Assembly (NCBI GenBank): GCA_032158125.1 | Contig: JASKOT010000003.1 | Location: forward strand, 558,001 to 622,000 | Source of the DNA: Papiliotrema nemorosa | Taxonomy: Eukaryota > Basidiomycota > Tremellomycetes > Tremellales > Rhynchogastremaceae | Reading direction: 5' to 3' | Length of the DNA: 64,000 bases | Shown: positions 11,727 to 22,973 of the stretch, piece after piece | Layout: each line of letters begins with the position of its first letter | Position numbering within the stretch: the stretch's first letter is position 1 | The notes under the pieces: generated by a model | What the model saw: only the letters and a program-made list of their open reading frames with translations | Database searches by the model: none | Told to the model about the DNA's origin: nothing | Program-made: the position numbers and the translations under genes

Positions 11727-12532
11727 CTAAATGTCTGCTCTTGCCTCTTGCAGTGCCGCCGTGAATCGAGCCTGTTTCTCCGCTTGACCTTCCTTCGGAT
11801 CAATGTCATATCGGCTCAACGCGTACACCATCTCCGGAGATAGTCGCTTGATGAGATTGATATGTAATGACTTCAGCGCGATATTCTCCTTCTTCTTGAG
11901 AGCAGCCGCGTCGACGCTTGGAGCGCTGATGGCGGGCTGTGAACGAGTCATCGGGTAAAAGTTGTATGCGTCTCTTCGGATACAGAGGGCGGCCAGGTCG
12001 TCCATCTGCAATTGACTAGCGATGACCAAGAGTGTAATCACGTCGATGTAGCCGTCAAGCAGGCTGTTGTGAAGAAAGGCCTTGATCAAGCCTTGGATGC
12101 GAGTCGCGGCGTATTTCTCGGCGAATCGGTAGAGCAGAACAATATCGTCATACGCTTCTTTGGCTCGAGATTCGAGTAGCTTGGTGGGAGGTCCATGGAC
12201 GACGCAATGAAGGAAGAGTCGGATAATGTGGGAAGTTTCCAAGGTCGGATCGGAGAGGGGGACAGTGGTGTCTTCATTGCCAATCTGGATCATATCGCCG
12301 AACACCTTGCTGCACATGAGCACTCTCCTACACCCTGTAGACATCAAGGAACAGATGACGCTGATACTCACCTAGCCGAGTGGATATGATACTTGGCAAT
12401 ATAGAACTGCACATTGTCAGAGCTGATCAAGCTGAACCCAGCGCCCTCGTCTTTCCAACTCCCATCAACCGTCTGTTCCACTTGTTCTACGGTCGAGGCA
12501 TCGCTCATCTTTCGTTTCTTACTATCCGACAT
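11727..12532 (-). CDS. BTB/POZ domain protein
   Basis: Two exons, 12372-12532 and 11727-12327 with a 44-nt intron, give 253 aa. After a short basic start (MSDSKKRKMSD) the protein reads DNVQFYIAKYHIHSAR, RVLMCSKVFGDMIQ and LETSHIIRLFLHCVVHG. This is the BTB pattern in which a presented segment is followed by 'S..F..M' and a helix of the dimer core. The later part (YDDIVLLYRFAEKYAATRIQ) fits the alpha-helical end of a BTB fold (BACK-like). No Kelch, MATH or zinc-finger partner domain is present. The gene converges with SNF2 copy B (stop-to-stop gap about 200 bases). Fungal BTB-only proteins are often cullin-3 adaptor-like or unknown, so the substrate and role cannot be inferred. Confidence 0.7.
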
Positions 12533-12895
12533 GGTTCACCAAGAAGTGCAGATGATTGTCAACAAACAGAATGCATCTTTGATCTCGGTCCATTTCTCAT
12601 CTTTGACCGGGATGTGAGAGGTCCGAACGGAATCGACCGAAACAGGAGAACAATAGAGAAATCTGAAACGCGAGCTGCAAACAACCTTCAATGTGGCTCC
12701 AGTGGCAGGGCGCTTTGTCGCTCGTTGTGACGCAAAAGCAAGTGCATCGTTTCTGCGGGATCACCTTGAATCCCTATGTATGTGCTGTTCCAAGCAACTA
12801 TCCGCATGATCCCGGCCGTTTGGTATGGCACACTCCTCTTTCTCCCTCAGGACTTCTCAGCCCCGCTGCTCCCACCTTGGCGCGTCATAAACCGA

Positions 12896-15515
12896 TTATC
12901 GCAGGATCGCATTCGGCTGCAATAAAAGGTCGGCCCGGAATTTGTCACGGAACAAGGGCTCCAATGCAGTCGGTCCGTTTATCGCCTGAAAAGCCCAAAA
13001 CGCAGTCCTCGACCAGCAATCGGCAATCACGATCTATCAGACATCAGCGTCAAACACACTCGCGAGATGGCAGATAGACTGTACCTTGCCCAGAGACCTG
13101 TTCGAGTTGGACAACCTAAGCAGAAGCACCACGGTGTTCTCGTCATCTGCATTCGGGGGTAAAAAGGACAGCATTCGCGTATTCTGCTTTTGCTGAGCGT
13201 TGGTGGAGAATACGGCTCCTTGGACCTTGAGCATCTTCTCGTATCCCTGCCCATCAGCTGAATCAGGAGAGTTGAGCTTACATCGGATGGAGAACCGTCT
13301 CTGATGGGATATGCACCACCAAAGAATTCGTGAGTCTGCAAGTATACCTTTGCAAGGGCATTTTTGGGCGACTTTCGGTCTTTCGCATAGGTCTTCTCGA
13401 GTTTCTCGCAGATATCCATCAGTCGGCTCGTCGCCGCCTTCCGTTCTGCCGCCTCTCGATCACCATCTGGAGTGTTAAACTTGATCACTTTGCCCACCAT
13501 TTCTCTTTTTTCCTTCTCGGTACCCAGGTAGATCTTCGCAAGGTCTTTCGTAGGCTGAGAGACCTTGACTTTGGCGTAAGCCTTTTTTACGGCAGCCAAA
13601 GCCTTGGGCAACTCTTCGGTCATCAGACGTTCTCTTTCCGCGTCATCCTCTTTCGCGTCATCCAGGCAGCTCTGACATTGACAGGTGAACTTCCAGGTCA
13701 ATTGGAATGACAGACTTCGGGATTCATAGTATCGGTAGGGATCGACATAGGAAAAGTGCAATTCCGTTCCAGCCGGCAAGTCGTTTTTCGCCCAGACGAC
13801 TTTGAACTGGTGTTTAGAGGAGTCTCTGGGATTAACTTACACGACCCAGTTGAATCGCGCCCGCGTTGGGCAGGCAGGAGTGGTTGATAAGAGAGGAAGC
13901 GCCGAACAAGGAAGCTTTCCCCTGCAACTCTCCAAAAGCGTTGAGCATGTACTTTCTGAAAGAGTCGTCCGTGTTGATGGGAGGCACCGGTGCCCGAATC
14001 GCGGATAGTCGTTCCTCCTCTGAGGCAAATGGTGATTCTCGTCTGGCGTTGGGGAACAAAGCATCCGTGACCAAAGCCGAGCTGTGATCGGCCCAGATGT
14101 CACGGAGCATACATCCCGATTCGTCCTTCCAACCACGGTCCTCTCCTTGCTTGTCCGCAATGTCCCGAGCTATCGCAAAGCAGTTCGGTGACGGCTCGCA
14201 TGTAGAAGTTTCTCGCTCCATCAAGAGGATCTCCCCCGCTCTCGTGTCTCGGGTGGTGAACGTTCCCTTGCCCTTTGCGTCCCCCTCCAAAGCTCGAACG
14301 CCGACGGCGGCTTTCGAATCGCAAATTTCCATACCCTCGTGACGCTGCGCCTTTCTCAATAACTCCCGAAAGTTGTATACCCCACCCTCCTCCTTCCTCC
14401 GGTCTCTGAGCCAATCACTGTAATCTTTCCACTTGGATCGATCGAGCTGTGCCACTTTGCACTCTTCCAGGGCCTCTTCAGCGGTAGTGGCCAGTCGCAG
14501 GTTGTACGCTGCAAGAAGCTTCCGATGAACCAACTTGTGCAGCTGAGCTTTCGTCATATACTATGCCTTGTCCCCGACGTATTCTTCCTGGATATCGAGG
14601 CAGTCGGCAAGAGCAGGGCCATGTTTGCCATCATTGATACAAGCGAGAGCACGGTTGAGTTTCAACGCAAGCCTGAGCTCGGGCGTAACTTGATCCTTGG
14701 GCGCGAGCAAACCCATAGAATAGAATCGTACGGCGGTCTGACCTGTCAGTACCGAGATACGTAGAAACGCGTCCTGTCACGTCACTTGCCTCCAGATCGG
14801 GCATTTTCATTGCATCGTTACCTTTGGCCTTGCACTCCTCCGCAGTAAAGGTGTACTCTCCCTGTCCTTAGCCAATGCAGGCGTACAGGTCTGTACTCAC
14901 GGGACTGGGAAATCTCCACATGCCCGGGGCATATGGCAGTATCTCGATGTCGGTAGGCACCGTGACCAAGATCTCAGGCAGGGCCGAGGATACATTGAGA
15001 CAGACGTACGGCTCCTTGATGGCTAGAACGCAGCCGATAGGATACAAGCTCGCGATCTTCTTCGGGGCATAAGTGATAGCAGGATGCGGAGTTGCATGCT
15101 CGATGGTGAGAGCCATCGCCCTGCCTGCGGGATCCTCGATCGCGCTATTGTCAGTACGATCCCTCAAGTACACAACACACGTACACCTTGATGCCCAGCG
15201 CAACCGAAGGCTGCGTAATGACTCGACAAAGGAGATAACGACCTGAACTCAGCAAGAAGCAACTGGATCAAACTCACCATCGTGTCGCCTGTGGCATCGC
15301 ATGTGGTTCAGATCTATAAGCTGCAAATCTTCGAGGTGAGTCGAAGAACTGTCCATGGCGAGGCCGTGGATCTTGTTCATCTTGACCGGAGTTTTGGCAG
15401 TAGGGATCTTGTGTGGCTCAAAGGCTGTCGGGTCAGAGTACAGTGTGATGATCTCATCCCTCCCGTAGGGGTAAAGTTTCGTATCGAGTTCACGCTTGAG
15501 TCTCTCGGCGTTGAT
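12896..15515 (-). CDS. TPR-SET domain protein (SMYD-like lysine methyltransferase), with in-frame TAG
   Basis: Coding segments in minus order: 15278-15515, 15185-15242, 14901-15144, 14790-14861, 13841-14737, 13282-13806, 13085-13246 and 12896-13033. They sum to 2334 nt with all phases consistent. Order of domains: an N-terminal module (HRRHDGRYLLCRVITQP, IEDPAGRA, VLAIKEPYV), a TPR array (AKGNDAMKMPDLETAVRFYS, LNRALACIND), then a SET domain with TRAGEILL, LINHSCLPNA, GTELHFSYVD and a post-SET CQCQSCLDD. This order is typical of fungal TPR-SET proteins. The NHSC and FSYVD motifs are intact. Intron 14738-14789 is GC-AG (donor GCAAGT). An in-frame TAG (plus-strand CTA at 14561-14563) lies inside the TPR region. 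It is either a nonsense change or the end of an 18-nt intron (GTCGGGGACAAGGCATAG). The N-terminal start is not fixed because the frame continues upstream. Confidence 0.72.
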
Positions 15516-15563
15516 CTACCTTTCAGTAACAAATAGTGCGAGGAAGGATGGACCCATCCTCAC

Positions 15564-16525
15564 TTTTGCGACGTGTTCCATCATGTGCATTTCGGCGAGC
15601 GCAAAGGCTTCATCACTTGTCGAGAGGCGAAGATCCATTGCGCGGATAGTATACGTGATCGAGTCAGGCTTGACCTGTGTTGTCAGCTCCTTCCACAGAT
15701 GCGCCACTTTGGGTCATCCACTCACGGGATAGATACAAGGCTGACGAAGGATGTTCGTCATTGTCATGGTGGGGCTGACCATGGTAGGCTCATTAGGCTC
15801 CACCCCTCCCTTGAGGGCGATCATCCCCTCTCTCGGTCGATGTCGCTGCTGTCGGCAGGCAAGGTTCGTCAAGGCTGACGCCATGATTTTCGCGCACTCC
15901 CCTGCCAAGGCTGGACCCAATGGGATGACAACGCTGACCGCATGCAACTGGTCCAACGTGTTCAATAAGAAACCATCATATTCTCGTCGGTGAAGACCAG
16001 CGTGATAACCATACTTTTCAATGATTACGCAGGTGTGCCAGAAAGATTGTATGTGAAAGGGAATGGAGCCAGGGTGCTTTGCAGGGGGATCGGTCAAGGG
16101 TATACTTACACCAAAGGCAAATTGACCAAGAGGAGTGACAAAGTGATATAGCTGATCAGACTCCCAGTAGGTGAAGTCGGTAGAGATGGGTTCTTGGTCA
16201 GGAAACACCTGAGCCATCATCGGGTTTTCGGTATCTTCCGATAGTTGAGGGGTCAAGGGGATAGTTTTGAGCATGCCGCTGGATCTTGCGGACATGTCGA
16301 GGTGTTGAATGAGGTGTCAAGAAACAAGTGCGAGATGAGGTGCAGGTCGTTCATGAGCGTGGCCGTCGTGATGAGCGCCCCATCCCCAAAAAGACCATGC
16401 TGAAACGCACCCAAGGTTGAACAAGGAACCATCAATCAGCGTTGGATCACTCTGGACAGCTTGGCCTCGCAAATGGGACTCTCGGGGAGTGCTCCAAGCA
16501 CTTCAGACCGGGGTACTCTGCCCAT
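15564..16525 (-). CDS. PPR-like open region, possibly mitochondrial; 3' boundary with TPR-SET gene unclear
   Basis: Spliced minus-strand reading from a possible ATG at 16525 through exons ending 15726 and 15564-15674. It includes REYDGFLLNTLDQLH, VEPNEPTMVSPTMTMTNILR and then VKPDSITYTIRAMDLRLSTS with DEAFALAEMHMMEHVAK. The last segment follows the pentatricopeptide pattern (PD..TY..L...L.......A..L...M). PPR proteins bind organellar RNA. Probable introns are 15675-15725, a GTAAGT intron near 16084-16116, and one with branch CGCTGAT near 16395-16445. The frame runs to TAG at 15516-15518, but that TAG is also a good 3' splice site, and splicing there (48 nt) continues in frame into the TPR-SET gene. 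I cannot decide between two genes and one fusion. Only one convincing PPR unit is seen. Confidence 0.35.
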
Positions 16526-16579
16526 GGACCAGCGAGACACCGCAGAGGGTCAGCATTCAGCGTTTACCTTGACAATCAT

Positions 16580-17580
16580 CTAAGATAGAGTAGATGTACC
16601 GATTGTGAGCAGGCGATCACAAGTGGACTTGTCACGGCGCGCCTAATTTCGTATTTTCAGCCAAACAAGCGGCTGAGTGTGGCACACTTTGAGCATTCGT
16701 TTGAAGTGTACTAGTCTTGGACTACTTCTAGCTGCAATTGCCGGAAGCCAAGAACGCTGCAGCCTTGGGATGTGGAGCTTGTGCCACTGAGCTGACGTAA
16801 GATGAACGGGGCTCGCTTTGCTCATGGCGACATCTCGGACAAAGAGGCAATCAGCCAGTGCTTGGCCGTACATGTCGACCGAGAGGTAAGCAAGACTTCC
16901 GTCCAGTCGACAGGCCAATTCGAATTGACGATTCATGTCGGCCTCGAGTAGTCTCAGCCTGAGAATACTGCATAGTAACGTACACCAGCCTTTCTGGTGA
17001 GCGTGCCTGATTGTATACTGAGGTTACTCACCTTCCAATCGCCCAGTCGGACCGCCTCATTGCCTCTCTTCTTGTGTGACTGATCAGACTCGGAAGGTCG
17101 AGCCTCTATCGGACTCTCAAACCGCCGATTGAGCCCTGCATTGTGGGGCAGCTGGATAATGTCGGAGGGTACGGCCACCCTGACCTCGGCGACGCATGCC
17201 GCTCTACCAAGACAGAAATACAGTACCGGTCATGGTCGTTGAAGAAGTATGGCAGACAGCAGCTGAACGAATCGCATCCTATCCCAACCGATATCCCAGA
17301 TCAGATGCATCGTGGGACGCCCCCTTTCCAGAGAATTGACGGTCGCCATGGTTGCCTCGCACAACGAAATCTGAAACGCGTCAGGGACATTTTTGATGCG
17401 CCACATCGAGGCACCTTCAAGCGGCATCGCGTCGGGGTTCAAGATGCATGGCCCATCGCAGAAGTCAAAGACGACGAGTGGGATACTGATACTCGAGGAC
17501 GGATCGCGCTGTGCATGCATAGCACCATAGACGAATAGTGCAGTGGGATTGATCGACCGAAGTCTCTCCGACCAGACCAT
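16580..17580 (-). pseudogene. Degenerate TPR copy related to the TPR-SET gene
   Basis: Minus-strand reading gives EVRVAVPSDIIQLPHNAGLN, SHKKRGNEAVRLGDWK, then after a 38-nt intron a TPR stretch (DGSLAYLSVDMYGQALADC) and SAQWHKLHIPRLQ. Each block aligns in order with the neighbouring TPR-SET protein (ILVTVPTDIEILPYAPG, AKGNDAMKMPDLE, LNRALACINDGKHGPALADC, KAQLHKLVHRKLL). The SET domain that should follow is absent. A TGA (17230-17232) interrupts the frame just upstream of a segment aligning with EPYVCLN, and I see no AG that could splice around it. The likeliest reading is an old duplicate that lost its SET half and is decaying. A short TPR-only protein using other splice sites is the alternative. 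It lies head-to-head with the amylase gene. Confidence 0.45.
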
Positions 17581-17684
17581 TCCGTCATTTCACCCGGTTC
17601 AAACCCGAAAAGCAAGCGCGTTTCGCGAAATATCAGTTCACCATCCCTTCCGTGCTCTACCATCGCTTCCCCTTTCCCTCCTCT

Positions 17685-19827
17685 ATGATCCACCTCCTCT
17701 TGCCATTACTGGCACTCACACTCCCTCTACATGCGCTGACAACTCTTGAGCTTCGACATCGATCCATATATCAGGTCTTCACCGATCGATTCGCCAGGAC
17801 AGATGGGCAGGTCACCTATTGCGATCCTGCACAGAGGGATTATTGCGGAGGGAGCTGGAAAGGTATAGAGAGGCATCTGGACTATATTCAGCGTATGGGC
17901 TTCGATACGAGTGAGTCATTTTGTGTGTATCAATGTCTGTCTTCGCTGATAAGAAGTATGGATATCGCCTGTCGTAGCGAATGTGGAAAGAGCAGATGAG
18001 GGGCATGAGGGAGGATATCATGGTGAGTATCATGACTACCGGCTGGTCGGCTTGTCATTAGACGCATTTTGGATATTCAGCTGATTCCAGGCTACTGGGC
18101 GACTGATATCCGAGGTGAGCGTCGCTGCATACGCTGCACGCGTAACAGTTTAACTAATGAACAGAGATGAATCCGCACTTTGGAACAGCTCAAGATCTGA
18201 AAGACCTCTCGGCGGCTCTTCACGCAAGGGGAATGTACTTGATGGTCGACGTAGTATGCTAGCAGCTTCTTGTGAACTCTCAGCTCACTCCAGGTCGCCA
18301 ATCATGTAGGAGCTGGACCTTTACAAGATTGGGCCGTTTCGTCAGTATATGGCCCATTCGACCAGGCGGACGATTATCACCCTTACTGTGAGCCTCAATG
18401 GGGTAGCGAGACTCAATTAGACATCGAGCAGTGTAAGTCTCCTACACGCGGTTGTACCGGACTGAACACTGAGGACAGGCTGGCTCTCAGGGCGAATGCC
18501 CGACCTGAATACAGAATCTCCTCGAGTCGTTCAAATCCTCCATCAATGGATTAGATGGCTCGTCCAGACCTTTGAGATCGACGCTCTGAGGGTGGATACG
18601 GTCAAGCACATCAGGAAAGATTTCTGGCCAGATTTCGTCAATGCCGGAGGAGTCGCTGCACTAGGAGAAGTCTTGCACGGTGGTCAGTTGCCGTATACGC
18701 GACTGTACATAGCTGACTTGCAGATCCGGTGTATCTGGCTCCCTACCAGAAACAATCTATGAGTAGTCTGTTTGATTACGCCACCTTCTGGCATCTGCGG
18801 TATGTCCATCGCGCTGTCATGCGGGGAGACGCTGAAGATCAGACGGGCATTTCAGAGCACTCAAGGGAGCATTTCAGAACTGGCGGGAATGATCATACGG
18901 TTGCAGCGATTGATGTCGGATGCTACATTACTCGGGTCTTTCCTGGAGTAAGTATGCACATATATGCGGTGTCGGCGCTCATGTCAGTAATCATGATATG
19001 CCAAGATTCGCCGGTCAGGTCATGGACGAAGCAGTGAGCCAACTAATATTTCGTCGAGATGCCTCGCTGAAGCCCAGCTCGTACGCAATGCGGCGGTTTA
19101 TCCTTTCATCAACGATGGATATCCCATAATGTATCAAGGGCAGGAGCATGTGAGTGGTTGGCCTCCATCTCGTCCCGGTCTCAGCTGATTGTGGCAGGGG
19201 CTTCAAGGAGCCGATGACCCTATGAACCGAGAAGCCATCTGGCAGTACGGTTATCAAGAAGATACTGTGGGTCTGCAAACATACGTGCGAGCGTTTTTTG
19301 ATATCCAGCCCCTGTATTCCCTCTTTCGAAACCTCAATGCAGCTCGACGAGCGGCCGTCACCTCCAATTCAGAGTTTCTCACCACATTGCTGAAACCCTA
19401 CGAGCTCAATAACCAATCCATCGCCATCTCCAAACCACCTTTGCTCACCATCTTGACAAATTATGGTTCCCGTATTGCCGCTGTGGGCTTGTACGTCACT
19501 TCCCTTCAAAGCGGCTACAAACCCTTGTTACCCGTTATCGACATTACCACCGGCCAAATCTTCACTACGGATCCTCGAGGTGGTCTGGCCGTACCTATAG
19601 TAGCTGGAGAGCCTAGAGTCTTCCTGCCTCTCTCGGTCCATCGGGATCCGGCGGGAACAGAGATGGAGAGCTGGTATCATACCGTCAGAATCGATGTCAA
19701 CTCTGGACTTCAAGCATCGCCTTCGTTGTCAGTCTCCCCTACGAGCCCTCTGAGTCCGAGTAAAGGAAGAGCAAGGAGGATGATGTCGTGGTTGGGTTCT
19801 GGCAAGAGTAGGCCTGGTGAGCTATAA
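17685..19827 (+). CDS. Secreted alpha-amylase (glycoside hydrolase family 13)
   Basis: Hydrolyses internal alpha-1,4 bonds of starch or glycogen outside the cell. The protein begins with a clear signal peptide ([17 protein letters not shown]) and then [13 protein letters not shown] and a Cys pair ([10 protein letters not shown]), as in fungal Taka-amylase-type enzymes. The four GH13 regions are present: [18 protein letters not shown] (nucleophile Asp), GEVLHG (acid/base Glu) and FLDNHDMPRF (third catalytic Asp; Asp replaces the more usual Glu before NHD). [18 protein letters not shown] follows. At least nine short introns are needed. The last exon (19198-19827) holds the C-terminal beta domain and a Ser/Pro-rich tail ending KSRPGEL. 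No starch-binding module is seen. The start ATG at 17685 is the first to give the signal peptide. Confidence 0.88.
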
Positions 19828-20020
19828 GTCGGTGACCCAGCTCGAGTTGGGTGGACTATCAAAAGGACCTTCAGGCACTAAGGACAATTGCAGATGTACA
19901 GCTTGTTGTCAAGTATCAATCGAAATCGTATCTATCAATAGTAGATCATGTATAAGATAACTCTGTACGAGTGAGGGATAATGTAGCAACATGAACTGTA
20001 AAGTCTCCCAAAGAGGGATT

Positions 20021-22237
20021 CTAGTCCTTTTCAACCTGCACCTCGAGATCACCCTGTCCATTCGGGCTGATCATCCTAGTCTTCTCGCCTAATCTCCCAT
20101 CGATCGAATCGTTGAGGTTGACCATGTGTACAAACTTTTCCTGGATTTCGGGATCCAGCTCCAAAGGAGCCGGAACAGCCGTCTCAGACGTCTCGGCCGT
20201 CTCTTCCGTGTGATGGTCCTGAGTCGGCGGAGTTTGGTGCTCATCTGCCAGATCCTCCTCCTCTGCATCAAAGTCGGGGAATCCAAGACGAGAGCCATTG
20301 GCCAGCGGATCATACGTCAGACCCCGTCTCTCAGCTTTTCGTCTTCGAATTCTGCAATCTCAGTAAGAACAAGCTAGATGTACATGGGGTCGACGTACCG
20401 CTCAAGCTCCGCTTCCCGTTGCTTCTGCCAGTTGTCCATCTCCACTTTCATCCGTGCAAGCTCTTCCTCTTGGACAGCTTCAATCGCAAGGGTTTGGTTT
20501 TCAGACAAGGTAGCATTCGCAACTCCTGCCATTTGCATCACCTCGGGGGCTTCCATATGGTCTACGATTTAGCAATGCAACTTGAATGAATGCAGTTCCA
20601 GTGGGACTTACTCGAAGTATTCGTCATCCGATGAGCAAAGTCGCACGTATAGCCGGAGGAAAAGATGAACTCTCCTCCGAGTTGGGTAAGCTTGCCCGGA
20701 TCTGCCAGGGGGAAGTTCATGAGTGATGTCTGTGTTGTCAGGTCTGGCTCAAAGAAAGGAAATTTCACTCACGCCCAAAGCATGCAGCAATTGGGTCGGG
20801 ACAGGACGCTGATTGTATGCCGCTCGACCCTTGAACATTGGCCCAAAGTCGTTTGTCATTTTGGTCATTCTACCGTCAGTCTGACTCTGAGAATTCGACC
20901 TACCCTAAAACATGGTACAGCTTTCTCGGCCCATCGACGTAGATGGGGAAAGGACACTTGAGGACTCGCTTGTACGCCTTGATAATCTTCCACGAGCCAT
21001 TGCTGATTACCACAACCCTCACTCCGGCTTTTCTGATAGCCACAGGGTCAAGGAGTGCCAACGAGGCGAAAGTGTAATCTTGACATTGCCCGCACCAGAA
21101 ATGGCGGATGAAAAAGACCACGGTTTTGGTTATAGGCGGTAGATCCTCGCCCTCCAGTCCGGCGGGAATGTCGCCCGGAATAGTCTGGGCTGGAGAATGA
21201 GGATGAGGGAATAGGTCTCCGAAGCAGACCAAATCGCCATTCTCATCTCGGATGAACAGAGTTCCCGCCTCGAGGATACTCTTCTGTGTTGGCAGGCCTT
21301 CGACGGAGAATTGTTCTGGCGGAGTAGCAGATAAGGGGATGGACGATGTCGATCCGTTGGGGTGGGTGATAGCGATTCGGGGAGAGGTAGCTCTTGCCAA
21401 GTGAAGCTTCTGCGCCAAGGTTTGCCTGGTCTTTGGACGAGAAGAGCCTGCTGGTGTGCTGGAACGAGTGACCAAAGCAGGAAGAGAGTCTATACTTCCG
21501 ACGAGGTTTGGCTGACTTGGATCGGGCACAGGCGGTAGAGGTCGTTGTAATACCGAAGCATTCGTATCGAGCCATTGACGTCGCGTACCCTGAGATATCG
21601 AGTGACTTTCCGGACGAGGAGAAGCCGTTTCTCGAGCGTAGAATGCTTCTTCCCTCGCACGCAACTCTTCCTCTCTCTGTCTTAATGCTTCTTCGCGCTT
21701 GAAAAACTCTTCCCTCCGCCTCAGTTCTTCTTCTCGAGCTCGCAGAGCTTCCTCGCGTTGTCGGAATGCCTCTTCTTGTTGATCTGGGTTATACGTGCTG
21801 GTACTGGCCGGAGAAGCGGGTCTAGATCGTCTAGGAGGAACAGGTCCATTCCGTCTGGGAGAACTGAAGAATAGATCTTCATCCGCTCGATAACCCGGTG
21901 ATAGTTGACTATTGGGGCTTGGGATAGACGCCGCGAATGGGTGAGAAGGGGGTATGGAGTTGTTGGGCAATGATTCAAGCTGCGGTACGGGTTTTCGACG
22001 TAGAGAGGTCGATCGAGCGGGAACGTCAATCATGTCATTGTAGTATGATTGGGATCTGGAATGAGTGGCAGAATGTGGTCTGTCCATAGGCGGGTGCAAG
22101 GGCGAGCTGGGTGTTGTAGAGGTAGTCATGGGTTTTGGAAAGAAGGGCAGAGGGGCGGAATGTTCGGAGAGAGTAGATCGGTGAGTCTTGGCGGTATTAT
22201 TGGGCAATGAAGCAGAGGTGCTCATCGACGCCGACAT
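20021..22237 (-). CDS. AhpC/TSA thioredoxin-fold protein (PRXL2/AAED1-like) with coiled-coil N-terminus
   Basis: The large first exon (about 20950-22237) codes for a Ser/Pro-rich region, then a charged coiled coil built of repeated REEALRQREEELRAREE units (about residues 155-200), then the redox domain. That domain reads FGDLFPHPHSP, TVVFFIRHFWCGQCQDYTFA with a CxxC in the peroxiredoxin-like position, VVVISNGSWKIIKAYK and FPIYVDGPRKLYHVLG. This matches PRXL2-type AhpC/TSA proteins. Further exons continue with LMNFPLADPGKLTQLGGEF and FIFSSGYTCDFAHRM, then a second charged helix and an acidic tail ending at 20021. Family members are thiol-dependent redox proteins of unclear substrate. Only one complete exon carries the N-terminal half, in contrast to the intron-rich neighbours. 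Confidence 0.75.
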
Positions 22238-22973
22238 GGTGAGCAGCTCGAGTGGGGTGGTGATGATGATGAGCTATGTGATGGTGATGATCATGCAAGC
22301 AGAGATGGGGGGTAGATTTTGATCAGAAGCGTGTTCAGAGTGGAGCCATGTGAGAGGTGCAGAAGCGGGAAAGTCGATCACCGTGAAATTACGTTAGACT
22401 CTGTGCGGTCCAGATTCACAGCTATCGCCTCAAACAGGGGTGGACCCCCCCCGTTCATGCACAAGGTCAAGTAAAGGGACCCTCACGGGCAGAAGCTAAT
22501 CCGCCCGATGCATGTGTGTGAGTGCTGCAGGGCGATGAAGGGAGCTAACCCTTTCTAACCCATCCGCGGTGAGTCACCCAAGTTTTCGAAAAGACGGCGG
22601 CAAATAAGCTGTGCCGGGCATTCTGCAGTCTCGGAGTATCTTTACCATCCCAGGACAACTTGTGCCTAGTCAAACCATACTCACACCCCTTCGGTCAAGA
22701 GTCAAAAACGCGTCCGATATGCTCATGCAGTAATGGTCGGTCGACTTGACTCGCTCGGGGTTGACGTTGACCGATAAAATTTCTCCTGCCGAGACTCGGA
22801 GCCTGACCGAGACACTCTTTAGTACGAGTAGGGTACTCGTTCATGGCCCATCGGCTCGAGAATTATGTTTTCATCATACGTTTTCGTCATGACAAACAAA
22901 GACGATTTGGATACATTAACGTCCCCATCCTCTTCCTCCCTGGCTCTCATTTCTTTACCGCTGTAGGACACGC
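22238..22973. other. Intergenic region, no gene seen
   Basis: This 736-base stretch lies upstream of the AhpC/TSA gene and downstream of Kin1 (both minus). It holds a GATGATGATG-rich segment just upstream of the start at 22237 and a run of eight C at 22445-22452. I see no conserved coding frame or RNA gene. Confidence 0.6.
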
